From positions 87,901 through 151,900 of the forward strand of contig CAJTGJ010000006.1 in the NCBI GenBank assembly GCA_910575695.1: a DNA stretch of 64,000 nucleotides. Direction: 5' to 3'. The first letter of the stretch is position 1; each line of letters opens with the position of its first letter. A model generated the notes under the pieces. That model worked only from the letters and a program-made list of their open reading frames with translations. It was not told the DNA's origin and ran no database searches. Source of the stretch: Oscillospiraceae bacterium. GTDB lineage: Bacteria; Bacillota; Clostridia; Oscillospirales; Oscillospiraceae. Made by a program: the position numbers and the translations under genes. This document shows positions 8,807-18,500 of the stretch, one piece after another.

Positions 8807-8888
8807 ATTCGTCATCGGGAACGTACTCCGCAATATCTTCCAAGCGGCAGTCCAGCACCGCATACAGTAAAGTATGGATCCACTGATC
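8805..8888 (-). pseudogene. C-terminal remnant of an XRE-family regulator
   Basis: The minus strand reads WIHTLLYAVLDCRLEDIAEY and a few more residues to a stop. This is the typical last helix of small XRE repressors (LxxLAxVLDCxxxDI). The helix-turn-helix part is missing. The fragment keeps its own terminator, so it is a true gene end left at a recombination boundary. Confidence 0.6.
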
Positions 8889-8929
8889 GATGGATTACTG
8901 TTCCATGCTTTTTGTAGCCCTTGACAAAG

Positions 8930-9361
8930 AATATCTGGGCTATGGGACTTTTGGACACACGTTTTCGGCCGGACGGATTACAATCTGCTGTTGACCTTTG
9001 TTGGATTTCTTGTTTTATCGGCAACATTGGGAGCCCCCCGGCATTTTCGCAAATGTTGCAGCAGCTCGTCTCCAGGCACGAAGTCCTGGCCGGCGTTGCC
9101 GCCAGCCAGGTGATCAGTAATGTTCCAGCTGCGCTACTGTTGTCCGGGTTTACGGAAAACTTGTCCGCACTGATCATCGGCGTCAATCTTGGCGGGCTTG
9201 GGACGTTGATCGCGTCTATGGCAAGTTTGATATCCTACAAGCTCATTGCGCGGGAAGAAAGTCAGGTCAAAGGGGCGTATTTCCGGTATTTTACGGTGGC
9301 GAATGTCTGCTTTCTTGTGGTCCTGTTGGTGTTTGCACTGATTCTTGAAGCACAAATTTGA
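8930..9361 (+). pseudogene. ArsB/SLC13-like permease, truncated and frameshifted
   Basis: The C-terminal third of an ion transporter. TDYNLLLTFVGFLV is in one frame and then, after a shift at about 9010, FIGNIGS...ASQVISNVPAALLLSG is in another. The second part ends with two membrane helices (SALIIGVNLGGLGTLIASMAS and ANVCFLVVLLVFALI). The SNVPAALLLSGF motif is typical of ArsB/anion:Na+ symporter permeases. The N-terminal two thirds are absent, so it cannot work as a transporter. It marks the left edge of the BREX region. Confidence 0.7.
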
Positions 9362-9370
9362 CGAAATAGA

Positions 9371-9399
9371 TTGAAAAACAGCAGCCGCTATGGTAGTAT
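9371..9399 (+). promoter_or_regulatory. Candidate promoter of the BREX operon
   Basis: TTGAAA (9371-9376), a 17-base spacer and TAGTAT (9394-9399) give a moderate sigma-A match. The leader to the first start codon would be about 115 bases; I see no riboswitch or clear hairpin in it. Confidence 0.4.
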
Positions 9400-9519
9400 A
9401 TACTTAGTTTTTTATATCAACACCTGAAACGACTATTGCGAACGGCAAAAACAGATGGCGTAGTAGATGATTGGGGTTACATACAAAACTATTGAGAACA
9501 CTGGAAGAAGCTAACGAAC

Positions 9520-12500
9520 ATGGTCAGACAAATACCATTTACAAAATATGAAGCGGCTCTACTTTTAGATGCCTATCTAAAAGTACTATCTGGCGAACTA
9601 TCCCGGGTGGATTCTGTCAAAAACTGCTCTCAATTGTTGCGATTAATGGCAGTCAACGAAGGAATTGAAATTGATGAAACATACAGAAATGTGAATGGCA
9701 TTTCATTTCAAATGGCAAGTATGGAGTCCGCCTATCAAGGAAAAACAATCATGAAACCTGCAACTCAGCTATTCACAGAAACTGTTCAACTTTTTCGGGA
9801 TAATAATAAAGAATATCATAATTTGTTGAACAAGGCAAAAGATATGGCTACTGAAAAACGAGATGGTGAAGCTACGGCGCTCCAAATGTGTGAACTATGC
9901 ACGACTAACCCGGCTGAGCACCAAATGATTTTGGAGGAGACGAATCGAATGACTGGAACACCGTCCAAGTCTGTTGAGGACGCCTTCTTTATGTATGCAA
10001 AAGACAAAACCGGATTTCCACCCAAAATGCTGGTTGACTATTTGCAAAAAGCAGCTGATTACTGCCATCTCAAACAGCCTCTCTTGGGCATGACTGATGC
10101 CAAAGCTGTCCATAACGTACAGAAAAAGGTTGCCGAGGGAAAACTTTTACGGTTCCGTTTTGGAAAAAATGCGCAGGCCATTCGTAGTGTCACACAGCTC
10201 TATTATGCCTTTATCAAAAGTTATTGTGAGCCTAAGGAAGATGCCATCACTCAGACAGCTCCTCTGATGAAGGATGCTGTTGTGGAACAGGCTGCTTCTG
10301 ACGCAGTCGAACAGGCAACTGCGGAAAACGTACCCATTATTTCTGTGGAAGAGGTCGGCGCTCTTGATGAAATCGTCGAAACAGCGGAGGGCTCAGCTCT
10401 CCAGGGGGAAACAACCAGTGTACCGGCAAATGATCAGTCTCTGGTTGATTTCAGCCAGGATGGTACATATTTGTTCACCAAGCCGGTCTCTTACACCTAC
10501 AAGGGCGAGGTATACCCTGCAAAGTCCTGGAATCGGATTTATGTGGAGATTTGCGGACTTCTCTTTGCTGATTATCGCGATGCTTTTATGGGCATCATGA
10601 ACGAGGATATTCCTGGATACAACACTCTGGCTTTTGCCGATGAGCGGAATTACCGGCGTATGCGAGTGCCGAAAAGTTTTGCCCCTGGCTATTATCTTGA
10701 GTCCAACCTGGATGCCACTACCATCGTCCGCAAAATACGTGGACTACATCAGTTGTTCGGGCTTGGAGACAAGTTGAGGATCTCATATAGAAGTGAGGAC
10801 GGGGGGGGCGAAACATCAGAAAAAGCGCCAAACAAAGAATGGATTATCGTGCAGTTGAAAGCGCGGGGACTCACCTATCAGGACAAACGGAACTGGGGTG
10901 GATGTCTCTGGATTGTTGGCGATCATGGGCTGGATGCGTTTATTCAGGAATGTAGGATAAAAGGCTATAAACTGTCTTACAAAGCAGATGGCTGCAAAAC
11001 CTATCCCAATCGCCCCGTATGGTGGACGAAGGATCATCCAAAGCAGCCCATCAAAGCAACACCTGTCATTCCAACTGGCGAAGGTCAAATTTCCTTGGAC
11101 GCTTTCAAGCAGTTCCTGATCCAGGAAAAGGGCCTTGCGGATAGGACTGCTGGCAACTATTCGACCTCCATTCGGATGATTGAAGCGTATATCCAGCGCA
11201 ATCATCTGGATTTCTCACTGTTGAATGCAGACGCAACTGGTGCCCAGAAAATTTTTGACTTTCTTATGGCGCGACCGGACTTTGAACAAATCAACATCCA
11301 ACGTCACCGCCAGTTTAGTGCGGCCTTAGTTCAATTTGTCATTTTCCTTCGTCAAGACGGAAGCATAGCCCATGGAGGAGAGCAGAAGCTGACAGGGAAA
11401 AAAACAATCATTGAAACCGTCTTTGATGTCCTTCGTCAAGCAGGAAAACCTATGACAGTTTCAGAAATTTATCAGGCGATTATCCGGGACAATCTCTACC
11501 CCTTTGGCGCACAGAACCCGCAGTCGGTTGTGTATAGCAAAGTTTCGCTTGCATACAGGCAAACCGATACCCGCATCAGAGAAGGAAGAGATGTACTGAT
11601 TCGCGCAGAGAAAGACGGTCGAAGGGTATTTCAGGTCATGTCCGCCAAAGAAGCAGCTGCATTCCTTGAAAATCAGCAAAGGAAATCTGAGCTGGAGACC
11701 GCATCACCATGGGTGGAATACGAGGCCGTTCTCAAGCAGGCCTTCCCTAAGGGATTTCAAAAGGAATCTGTCTTGGACATGAAGAAACTGCGGAAACGCT
11801 GGGCGGAGATTCACGGAGAAGAGCTGAGGGACTCTAACGAAATCGTTCGCCTACAGCTGACAGCGCACTGCGTGGATACTGGCAAGCGATGGTATCTGGC
11901 GGAACTTCTGCTGTCCGATGAAGATCGGTGGACAGTTCTACAGTACATCGAACGTGTGCTCAACAGCGGAAAGCCGGTGCTCTACTATTCTTCCATCTAT
12001 GCCGCGCTGGAGCATCAGCTGGAAAGCGCGGTGCTGACGGAAGATTTGCTGGTCAGTTATCTGCTGGCGACTTGCCAGGATCGGTATATCCTCCGGGAAC
12101 ACTATTTGACCAACGACCGCCACGCGCAGGTGAATCTTCCTGAAGAAATTACGGACGTGATGCTAGCTTACGGTCGTCCCATTCATACAGATGAGCTGAA
12201 ACAGGCGCTGCATCATTTCCCGCCAAATCAGGTGGAGCGAGAGCTTCACATTCATTCGGAGTTCATCATGGATGCTTTCCACACGTACTTCCATGAATCT
12301 ATGGCGGACCTGACAGCTCAGGAGCTGGATCAGATTGCTGCATTTATCCAGGAAGAGCTGGATAATCAGGGGTATATGATTGGCGATTGGATTCAGCGAA
12401 AGCTGGTTCAGTTATATCCAGAAACTGCCGAGCGCCTCAGTTTCCTGACGCCCTTGGGGGTGCGCGGCGCAGTGGCTTATAAGCTGCGGAATCGCTTTAC

Positions 12501-13107
12501 GTTCTCAGGCCCGGTGATCACACTCAAGGGCAACACAATGAGCATGACCGACATCTTTGCCATGTTCTGTCAGCGCCATGCGCCGTTTACACTGGATGAA
12601 TTAACGGCCTTTGCCAAGGAATGCGATTCGACCATCTATATGGACACGGTTCACAGGAACTGCGCCCGTGTCAGCGAGACAGAGTTCGTTGAGACAGGAG
12701 CCGTGCGCTGGGACATTCCCCGTGTGGATGCTGCCATCGCGTTGCACTGTCCGGGAAAGTATGTATCACTGAAGAACATTCAGTATTTCGATGCGTTCCC
12801 CTACGTGGGGTACTCGTGGAATAGTTACCTGCTGGAGCAGTATGTGGCCACCGTAAGCAAGAATTTCACGCTGATGCACTCTAGCTATGCCAAGAACAAT
12901 GTCTCAGGCGCTATCGTACGCCGGGATGCAGGGCTTGATTTCTTTGACGATGTTCTGGCAGACATTCTGGCTAACGCTCCAGTGGATTTGGAGAAAGATC
13001 CATGCCTAGAGCATCTGGCCAATGCGGGCTATATCACCAGGAAGAAGCTTTCCAGCATCAACGAAATTATTACGAGAGCCAAAATGCTGCGCTCTCAGAA
13101 AGGATGA
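9520..13107 (+). CDS. Large BREX-associated protein with HARE-HTH and SAM-like domains
   Basis: A 1195-residue protein, first gene of the operon, with a GGAAGAAG site about ten bases upstream of the ATG. Residues 530-610 (LIQEKGLADRTAGNYSTSIR and on) look like the SAM-like N-terminal DNA-binding domain of integrases. Residues 625-710 (IETVFDVLRQAGKPMTVSEI and on, ending DGRRVFQV) match the HARE-HTH (HB1/ASXL) winged helix, a domain proposed to sense modified DNA. A stretch near residues 445-505 (NWGGCLWIVGDHGLDAFI) resembles a module seen in restriction-associated proteins. The C-terminal 450 residues are helical and unrecognised. I see no nuclease, helicase or methyltransferase motif. It may be the DNA-recognition or state-sensing subunit; that is inference. 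Confidence 0.7.
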   Translation: MVRQIPFTKYEAALLLDAYLKVLSGELSRVDSVKNCSQLLRLMAVNEGIEIDETYRNVNGISFQMASMESAYQGKTIMKPATQLFTETVQLFRDNNKEYHNLLNKAKDMATEKRDGEATALQMCELCTTNPAEHQMILEETNRMTGTPSKSVEDAFFMYAKDKTGFPPKMLVDYLQKAADYCHLKQPLLGMTDAKAVHNVQKKVAEGKLLRFRFGKNAQAIRSVTQLYYAFIKSYCEPKEDAITQTAPLMKDAVVEQAASDAVEQATAENVPIISVEEVGALDEIVETAEGSALQGETTSVPANDQSLVDFSQDGTYLFTKPVSYTYKGEVYPAKSWNRIYVEICGLLFADYRDAFMGIMNEDIPGYNTLAFADERNYRRMRVPKSFAPGYYLESNLDATTIVRKIRGLHQLFGLGDKLRISYRSEDGGGETSEKAPNKEWIIVQLKARGLTYQDKRNWGGCLWIVGDHGLDAFIQECRIKGYKLSYKADGCKTYPNRPVWWTKDHPKQPIKATPVIPTGEGQISLDAFKQFLIQEKGLADRTAGNYSTSIRMIEAYIQRNHLDFSLLNADATGAQKIFDFLMARPDFEQINIQRHRQFSAALVQFVIFLRQDGSIAHGGEQKLTGKKTIIETVFDVLRQAGKPMTVSEIYQAIIRDNLYPFGAQNPQSVVYSKVSLAYRQTDTRIREGRDVLIRAEKDGRRVFQVMSAKEAAAFLENQQRKSELETASPWVEYEAVLKQAFPKGFQKESVLDMKKLRKRWAEIHGEELRDSNEIVRLQLTAHCVDTGKRWYLAELLLSDEDRWTVLQYIERVLNSGKPVLYYSSIYAALEHQLESAVLTEDLLVSYLLATCQDRYILREHYLTNDRHAQVNLPEEITDVMLAYGRPIHTDELKQALHHFPPNQVERELHIHSEFIMDAFHTYFHESMADLTAQELDQIAAFIQEELDNQGYMIGDWIQRKLVQLYPETAERLSFLTPLGVRGAVAYKLRNRFTFSGPVITLKGNTMSMTDIFAMFCQRHAPFTLDELTAFAKECDSTIYMDTVHRNCARVSETEFVETGAVRWDIPRVDAAIALHCPGKYVSLKNIQYFDAFPYVGYSWNSYLLEQYVATVSKNFTLMHSSYAKNNVSGAIVRRDAGLDFFDDVLADILANAPVDLEKDPCLEHLANAGYITRKKLSSINEIITRAKMLRSQKG

Positions 13108-13113
13108 GTGTCT

Positions 13114-15483
13114 ATGTATTCCTACGAATGGGATGCTGAGACTGGCGGATATGTGCTGAACAGTACGCCACTGCCGTTCAGCAAAGAGCCGCGACCGGTG
13201 TACTATCGGGAGATGGATTTGCTTGGCTTTGATAAGTATTGGGATTATGAAAAAGATGACACTTATCCTTATATGTGGGCGGAGACAAATAAGTATTGGT
13301 ACCGCGGAGAATTAGTAGCGCAATTAAAAGGAGGCACTCTATTTCAGACTCCTGAATTGATACCAGATGAGAATGCAAGAAGAAACATTGTACGCTTTGT
13401 TCCTGTAGACATTGCGAAAATGGTATCGCGCAATAGCAGTATTCTTGATAGCCTTACGGCGGAGACAATCAAGAATACATATAATACATACATTGGATAC
13501 AAAGACAAAGTTGATTTGTTTTATGTGGCTTTTAGCGGAGGTAAGGACAGTGTTGTAGCCCTTGACATCGTTCAGAGAGCTATACCACATGACGATTTCT
13601 TGGTGCTGTTCGGAGATACGCAAATGGAGTTCTCTGACACTTATGATGTAATTGAGCAAACGAGAAAACAGTGCGAAGAGAAAGGTATCCGGTTCTTAGT
13701 AGCCAGATCAAAGCTTGAGCCTGGATATACGTGGGATAGAATAGGCCCTCCTGCGCAAAAGATGAGGTGGTGCTGTAGCGTTCATAAAACTGCACCACAG
13801 ATTATTCGACTACGCAAATACATGAGGAATCCTCATTTCCGTGGAATGGCAATGATGGGAGTTAGAGGCGACGAAAGCATAGCGCGCAGTAAATACGATG
13901 TCGTAAATCTCGGAACAAAGCATAAAGGTCAGTATGATTATTATCCAATCCTGCGATGGAATTCAGCAGAATTGTTTCTCTATATATATCAGCAAGGGCT
14001 AATCATTAACAGAACCTATCTTCTGGGAAATAACAGAGCTGGTTGTCTTGTTTGCCCAATGGCATCAAAAAAAGGCTCTTGGGTCAGAGAACAGCTTTAC
14101 GGCGATAGCCCAGATGCGAAGCATTCAACCAAATTCTTTAATGACCTAATCGTTAAAAAATCAGTTGCCAGTACTATGCTGCCAGCTGCACAACGTGAAT
14201 TCATGGAGTTTGAGGGCTGGAAGTCCAGACATGATGCACGAAAGCTGAGTGCGCCGGATTTGGTGTACGACGATGAAATGCTATCCGGAGTACAGATTAT
14301 TCGCATCAAGCGAATATCAACGAATTGGAGAGAGTGGATTAAGACCATCGGGGAAATAACGTATCAAGAGCCAAGAACGGTGCGTATCCATTTCGGAACT
14401 GAGTGGTTTACAGCGAGCTATGAAGAAAAAGATGAGGGACTGGAATTCCGAATCAAAACCAGCAATACAAAGGACGAAATTCTATTTATTGCAGCATTAA
14501 AGAATATCTTGCGAAAATCAGCCTATTGTATTGGCTGCCAAGTATGCGAAGCAAATTGTCCAAATGGCTTTATAAGTTTTGAGAATGGTGATGTACATAT
14601 CGATGATCGGTGTGTACATTGTCTAATGTGCCACAAGGTTTCATCTTCAAGCTGCTGGGTAGCTGAATCACACAAAATGCCAAAGGAGAAGAGTACGATG
14701 ACTACAAGTATCGATCGATATAAAACGCTTGGCGTTCAGTTTTCTTGGGTGAGGGATTACTTTGAGAAAAAGAACGATTTCTGGGATAATAATAATTTGG
14801 GAACGATGATGTTAAGCCCACTTAAAGCGTTTTTAGCTGATACCGGAGTAAGTCGAAAGGGAAAGATTACTGCTTTTGGCGAGCTTGTTGACACAATCGG
14901 CATTGATAGTGAAACTGCTTGGGCGCTAATGCTTTGTAACGCGGCCTATACTTCTGAAATTAATTGGTGGGTCAAGAATATCTCTTTCAACCGCCCCTAT
15001 ACCCCTGCGGAAATTATGGCGCTTTTGATGGATGATGTGTCCTCAGAAAAATCCCGGAAAAACGTTGTTTCCGCCATTAAAAATCTGTGTAGCAGCAATC
15101 CAATATTGGGGGACCGGATTGGCCTTGGTCATTGTAACAGCGAACAAAAGGGACGAGTAACTCATCTTCTTGATATCACTAGGACTACTTGGTCTGCTCC
15201 CGATCCCCTCGTCATCCTTTACTCCCTCTATAAGTTTGCGGAAGCCTGCGAGGGATACTATCAGTTTACCCTTACCACGCTGATAGACGATACCGTCGAA
15301 CGCAGCGGCATCAGCCCTACAGAAATTTTCGGTTTAGGCACCGAGACCATGGAAAGGCTGCTCAACGGCCTATCCATCAATCACCCGGAATTTATCAACT
15401 GCTCCTTCAAAATGGATCTGGACAGCATTACTCTGCGGCCCGGCAAGACCTCAGATGACGTGCTGGAACTTTTCAAAGCATAA
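13114..15483 (+). CDS. brxP: BrxP: PAPS-reductase/DndC-like protein with ferredoxin cysteines
   Basis: A 789-residue protein from the ATG at 13114 (GGA at 10 bases); the GTG at 13108 is too close to that site. The ATP-pyrophosphatase loop SGGKDS is at about residues 141-146. Cysteine motifs MRWCCSVHK and GCLVCPMASKKGSW follow, as in PAPS reductases and DndC. At about residues 471-513, CIGCQVCEANCP and CVHCLMCHK form a ferredoxin-like iron-sulfur segment. The C-terminal 250 residues resemble DUF4007. Such enzymes activate a substrate with ATP and transfer reduced sulfur; in DndC/SspD this yields phosphorothioate DNA. It replaces the PglX methyltransferase of other BREX types. The central part (about 13240-15180) is more AT-rich than both ends. 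Confidence 0.85.
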   Translation: MYSYEWDAETGGYVLNSTPLPFSKEPRPVYYREMDLLGFDKYWDYEKDDTYPYMWAETNKYWYRGELVAQLKGGTLFQTPELIPDENARRNIVRFVPVDIAKMVSRNSSILDSLTAETIKNTYNTYIGYKDKVDLFYVAFSGGKDSVVALDIVQRAIPHDDFLVLFGDTQMEFSDTYDVIEQTRKQCEEKGIRFLVARSKLEPGYTWDRIGPPAQKMRWCCSVHKTAPQIIRLRKYMRNPHFRGMAMMGVRGDESIARSKYDVVNLGTKHKGQYDYYPILRWNSAELFLYIYQQGLIINRTYLLGNNRAGCLVCPMASKKGSWVREQLYGDSPDAKHSTKFFNDLIVKKSVASTMLPAAQREFMEFEGWKSRHDARKLSAPDLVYDDEMLSGVQIIRIKRISTNWREWIKTIGEITYQEPRTVRIHFGTEWFTASYEEKDEGLEFRIKTSNTKDEILFIAALKNILRKSAYCIGCQVCEANCPNGFISFENGDVHIDDRCVHCLMCHKVSSSSCWVAESHKMPKEKSTMTTSIDRYKTLGVQFSWVRDYFEKKNDFWDNNNLGTMMLSPLKAFLADTGVSRKGKITAFGELVDTIGIDSETAWALMLCNAAYTSEINWWVKNISFNRPYTPAEIMALLMDDVSSEKSRKNVVSAIKNLCSSNPILGDRIGLGHCNSEQKGRVTHLLDITRTTWSAPDPLVILYSLYKFAEACEGYYQFTLTTLIDDTVERSGISPTEIFGLGTETMERLLNGLSINHPEFINCSFKMDLDSITLRPGKTSDDVLELFKA

Positions 15484-15500
15484 CATAGGAGGAATCGGTC

Positions 15501-18500
15501 ATGGCCGAGTTGTATAGAGACTACTTTGACATAGACCCGGAGTTTTTCCCTGCCGTCAACGCCAGCGTCATCGAACAGCACCCCAACCTCTGGGAAAAGT
15601 TCTATCCACACGAGACGTTTGTCAAACTCATGCGGGATCTGATCAGCTGCGTCGGTCGCTTGCAGAAGCTGTCCGTCTGGGTGGAGGGTGAATACGGCAC
15701 CGGGAAATCCCATGCTGTACTGACACTCAAAAAGCTGCTAGAGGCGGACGATGCCACCACGAAGGCTTATTTTGACCGTTTCCCGGAGCAGTTGGGCAAT
15801 GACCTGTATAACAAACTCTATTCTCTGAAGCACGCTGGGAACATTCTGGTGGCACACCGATATGCCTCTTCTGACATTACTAGCGAGACGGATCTACTCT
15901 TTGACGTGCAGGACAGCATTGTGGCCGCACTGCGCGAAAAGGGGTATAAGGAGGGCGACGGCGCGTTGCGGTCAGCAGCCATCCAGTGGCTGAGTGATAC
16001 GGATAACAAAGCCTACTTCAACGGCCTGATGAAGGGTACCTATGCTGCAACCTTCGCCGGAGACGATGTGGACGCCCTGATTAAAAAGTTACAAACATTT
16101 GAAGGTTTGCCGCTTTCCGAAATCATGACCAAGGTCATGAAGTTGGCCAACGAGCGTGGCATCCGTGTCCTGACGCTAACCAAAGAGGTGCTACAGGACT
16201 GGATTCGTGCGGTCATTAAGGATAATAACTTGTACGGTCTCATCTTCATATGGGATGAGTTTACGGATTTCTTTAAAAATAATCGAACACGCCTGTCCGG
16301 CCTACAGGCACTGGTGGAAATGTCCGAGGGTGACTTTTTCTATCTGATTCCTGTCACCCACAATGTAGCCAACCTGTTCCCAGCCAAGGACAAGGACTGG
16401 AATGTCATCAGTCACCGCTTTGTATTGCCCTTTTGCAACATTGAGCTGCCGGACAACATGGCCTTTCGTCTGATGGGTAAAGCTCTGGAAAAGCGCCAAG
16501 ATACGCACCTGATGGACGAATGGCAGGAAACCTCCGAGGAACTCTATGAGCGCACCAGAGACGCCCGCGCCTTAGTGAAAAAACAGGCCAAGATTCAAGA
16601 TACGGAGTTGCGCGATGTGCTTCCCTTACATCCTTATGCCGCACTGCTGCTCAAGAACATGGCCAGCTATTATGCTGGAGATGTGCGAAGCATGTTTGAC
16701 TTCCTGAAAAACGACACAGGAGATGAGATCCGTGGCTTCAAATGGTTCATTGATACCTTCGGCCCTGCGGATGACAATCCGCTACTGACAGTGGACCTGC
16801 TATGGGACTTCTTCTATGAAAAGGGCAAAGAACTGCTGGACAGGGATGTCCGCAAGGTGCTGGATAGCTTTGGTCGCGCACGCAATCTAATTGGTGATGA
16901 GCCTCGTATCCTAAAAGCGATTCTGCTCATGCAGGCCATCTATGAGAAGACAGGTTCTCAGGTGGGAACGCTCGCTCCCAGTGCGAAGAACATCGAATAT
17001 GCCTTCATGGGTTCTGACTTGGACGATGGACAACCCACAAAAATCGCGGATAGCCTCGTCAGGAAGAAAATTCTCTACAAGACGCCGGGGTCAAACCTCT
17101 ACAGTGCGCTTCTCAGTGCAGACGATGACATTCCTCCAGTGGATGTGAAATTTTCGAACCTTCTGACGGAAGGCAAGATGCAAACAGTCATTGAGCCCAA
17201 GGACGCACTGAAACTGCGTTACGACTTTACCCTGGTCGCTGACGCAAGCCGTCTGGAACAGCAGCTCAAGGGAATTATAAATCAGGGTACAGACAACCGA
17301 ATCCATGCCGTGATTGCGTTTGCCAAGAGCGGCTTGGATGCTTATGAGCTTTCCAAGGCGTTCAGCACGTATGCGCACGACGAGCACTTCCGCTCTATTG
17401 TATTTATTGACGCAACCCTTACGCCGCTGGGCGATGACCGCTTTGAGCAGATTTCTGACTCCAAGGCCAAGTATGAATATTGGCACAAGAAGAATACTGA
17501 CATGGCTGGCCAGTACAACAACGATGTGAGCAGGGTGCTGGAAGATTGGCACAAGAGTGTCAAGAAGGGTGAGTTCATTATCTACTGGGAGGACGCACTG
17601 ACTGGCAAGCGTATTCCGACATTGGAAGCGCTTTACACCGAACTGAGCACGGTCAACCGCAGGCGCTATCCTGACGGACTGGAGACGTTTGCCGCCAATG
17701 CCACCCCTACCATGTGGCAAGCGACTCAGCTGAAGAACGGCGTTGGCCTCGGTGCTGGTTCCGGCGGAACATTGGGACAGTTCAGCTGTGTTCCCAAGGA
17801 TTTGGGCGAGGCCTGGACCACGGAGCGTTATTGGGAAACACTGCCTCTGCTGACCATCTCGAAGATTAAACGTACAGTAGACAGCATGATCACTGAAGCC
17901 TTCAGAACAGGTGATCGGATCTCCATCCGAGACATCTATGAAAAGCTATATAAAGCGCCTTATGGCTTCATGCCCTGTAATCAGACAGCATTTATCCTTG
18001 GTTTCCTTCTGAAAGAATATGCTGATGGTTCTTTTTCCTCTAGCGACGGAATCAGACCGGCTAAACTGGATAACGAGAAGCTGAAGAACATCGTCTCCGA
18101 GTATATTTCCGAGCGCATGACACCTAATCCGCGTTACAAGGATAAGTACATCGTAAAGATGACGGAGGAGACTAAAGCCTTTGTAGCGGCCTCTGCTATG
18201 ATATTCGACCGCCCTGTCAACGTTTCACGGATGGAAGATATCCGGGATACGATAGTGCGTCCGGCCATGCACTCTCTGCCCTTCCCAATGTGGTGCCTGA
18301 AGCATCTGGGAGATGAACCAGCCTTCACAAGCAGCACTGAAAACGTGCATCAGCTGATAGATCTCTATACTGCTTTCGCCAACAGCGGCAGCACTGACGG
18401 GCGCTCCGACAATGACATTGCCTCTGACATTGGCAGACTTGTCATCCGCCATCCTGGGTTGGCTGAGGATTTGCGTAGCATTATGTCCGAACAGAAGGTA

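Noticed and set aside
8921..9361. Intact 146-residue membrane protein from ATG 8921
   Set aside because: The first third of that frame is out of phase with the permease family; family sequence resumes only after about 9010, so it is a broken gene.
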